Assembly (NCBI GenBank): GCA_946807835.1
Contig: OX327709.1
Coordinates: forward strand, 20,585,501-20,649,500
Direction: 5' to 3'
From: Ailanthus altissimus
Taxonomy: Eukaryota > Streptophyta > Magnoliopsida > Sapindales > Simaroubaceae
Length of the DNA stretch: 64,000 nt
Position 1 is the first letter of the stretch. Each line of letters opens with the position of its first letter. The notes beneath the pieces are model-generated. The model ran no database searches, had not been told where the DNA came from, and worked only from the letters and a program-made list of their open reading frames with translations. This document shows positions 63,802 to 64,000 of the stretch, piece by piece. The position numbers and the translations under genes were made by a program.

Positions 63802-64000
63802 TGTTGGGATTTGCGCTTACGTGCCATCCCTTTTATGTATAAATATTTGCTTTATGTTTATACATTTATGATTTCAATATATCACTAATTATTTTATTTA
63901 TAAATATGGTAAGATGCTTGTAACGTTTTAGACATTGTATGATCTAAACGAGCTCGTTCAGATCAGAACTAAGAGTTAGTAAAATCTAAAGAGTTAGAGC
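63802..64000 (+). repeat. 3' LTR of Copia D (partial, 199 bp in view)
   Basis: Starts TGTTGGGATTTGCGC and matches 56142-56340 at 195 of 199 positions without indels. It continues past the window end. Confidence 0.95.

Larger units (their letters stand above)
56142..64000 (+). mobile_element. Copia element D (young, long-LTR family)
   Basis: The 5' LTR is 56142-58370, the PBS 58373-58384, the leader 58385-59846, gag-pol 59847-63788, the polypurine tract about 63788-63800, and the 3' LTR from 63802, cut by the window end. It is inserted in the Gypsy integrase; the flanking 5 bp CATAT (56137-56141) should recur after the 3' LTR, outside the window. Over the 199 bp of 3' LTR visible, it differs from the 5' LTR at 4 sites, all transitions, with no indels, so insertion is recent. 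Pol motifs resemble the TNT1/Tork-TAR group. Confidence 0.95.

Overview
The window is nuclear DNA of a flowering plant, probably a eudicot. It is strongly AT-rich. The genes have many short exons with GT-AG introns, and most of the remaining DNA is plant LTR retrotransposons (Copia and Gypsy), hAT-type DNA transposons, foldback elements and tRNA-derived SINEs. I cannot name the species. Nothing in it looks prokaryotic, viral or organellar.

Three host genes appear intact. (1) A tropinone-reductase-like short-chain dehydrogenase on the + strand (23564-25010, 5 exons, 272 aa by my splicing, including the stop-free frame). (2) An RCC1-repeat protein of the UVR8/RCC1 family on the + strand (35632-39649, 11 exons, 481 aa). 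(3) A LONESOME HIGHWAY-type bHLH factor on the - strand (44768-39924, 10 exons, 745 aa). Genes 2 and 3 converge tail to tail with 274 bp between stop codons. A decayed paralogue of gene 1 survives as exon 4 and exon 5 fragments at the left edge; its intron was hit by a Gypsy-type LTR.

Layout. 640-5500: dehydrogenase pseudogene split by a solo LTR (733-5128, TSD TAAGC) that carries a 1.68-kb internal tandem duplication. 5811-20740: a decayed Copia element (A, - strand), itself split by a second Copia element (B, 7929-16510, - strand, TSD ATATC) that landed in the codons of A's YVDD polymerase motif. 20741-23563: intergenic, with a SINE and promoter repeats. 23564-25010: the dehydrogenase gene. 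25800-31055: a foldback MITE, a Copia 3' fragment and a third, short-LTR Copia (C). 31069-33870: Ulp1/DUF1985 remnant. 35130-45413: the two convergent genes. 45414-49600: AT-rich repeats, hAT debris and a SINE. 49600-56141: a Gypsy element with a hAT-type insertion in its integrase (54651-55978, TSD TGTATCGT). 56142-64000: a young Copia element (D) of B's family, whose 3' LTR runs off the window.

The most interesting signal is in elements B and D. Both have unusually long LTRs (2.1-2.2 kb). Between the primer-binding site and gag, both carry a leader made of (i) GC-rich repeated hairpins and (ii) an array of four consecutive stem-loops. Every one of these has an apical loop of exactly 18 nt with a shared core (GCTA.AG.GTG), while the stems differ in sequence but still pair. 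The same four-hairpin order occurs in both diverged elements, which suggests a conserved RNA structure in the genomic RNA. Its function (packaging, dimerisation, translation) cannot be told from sequence.
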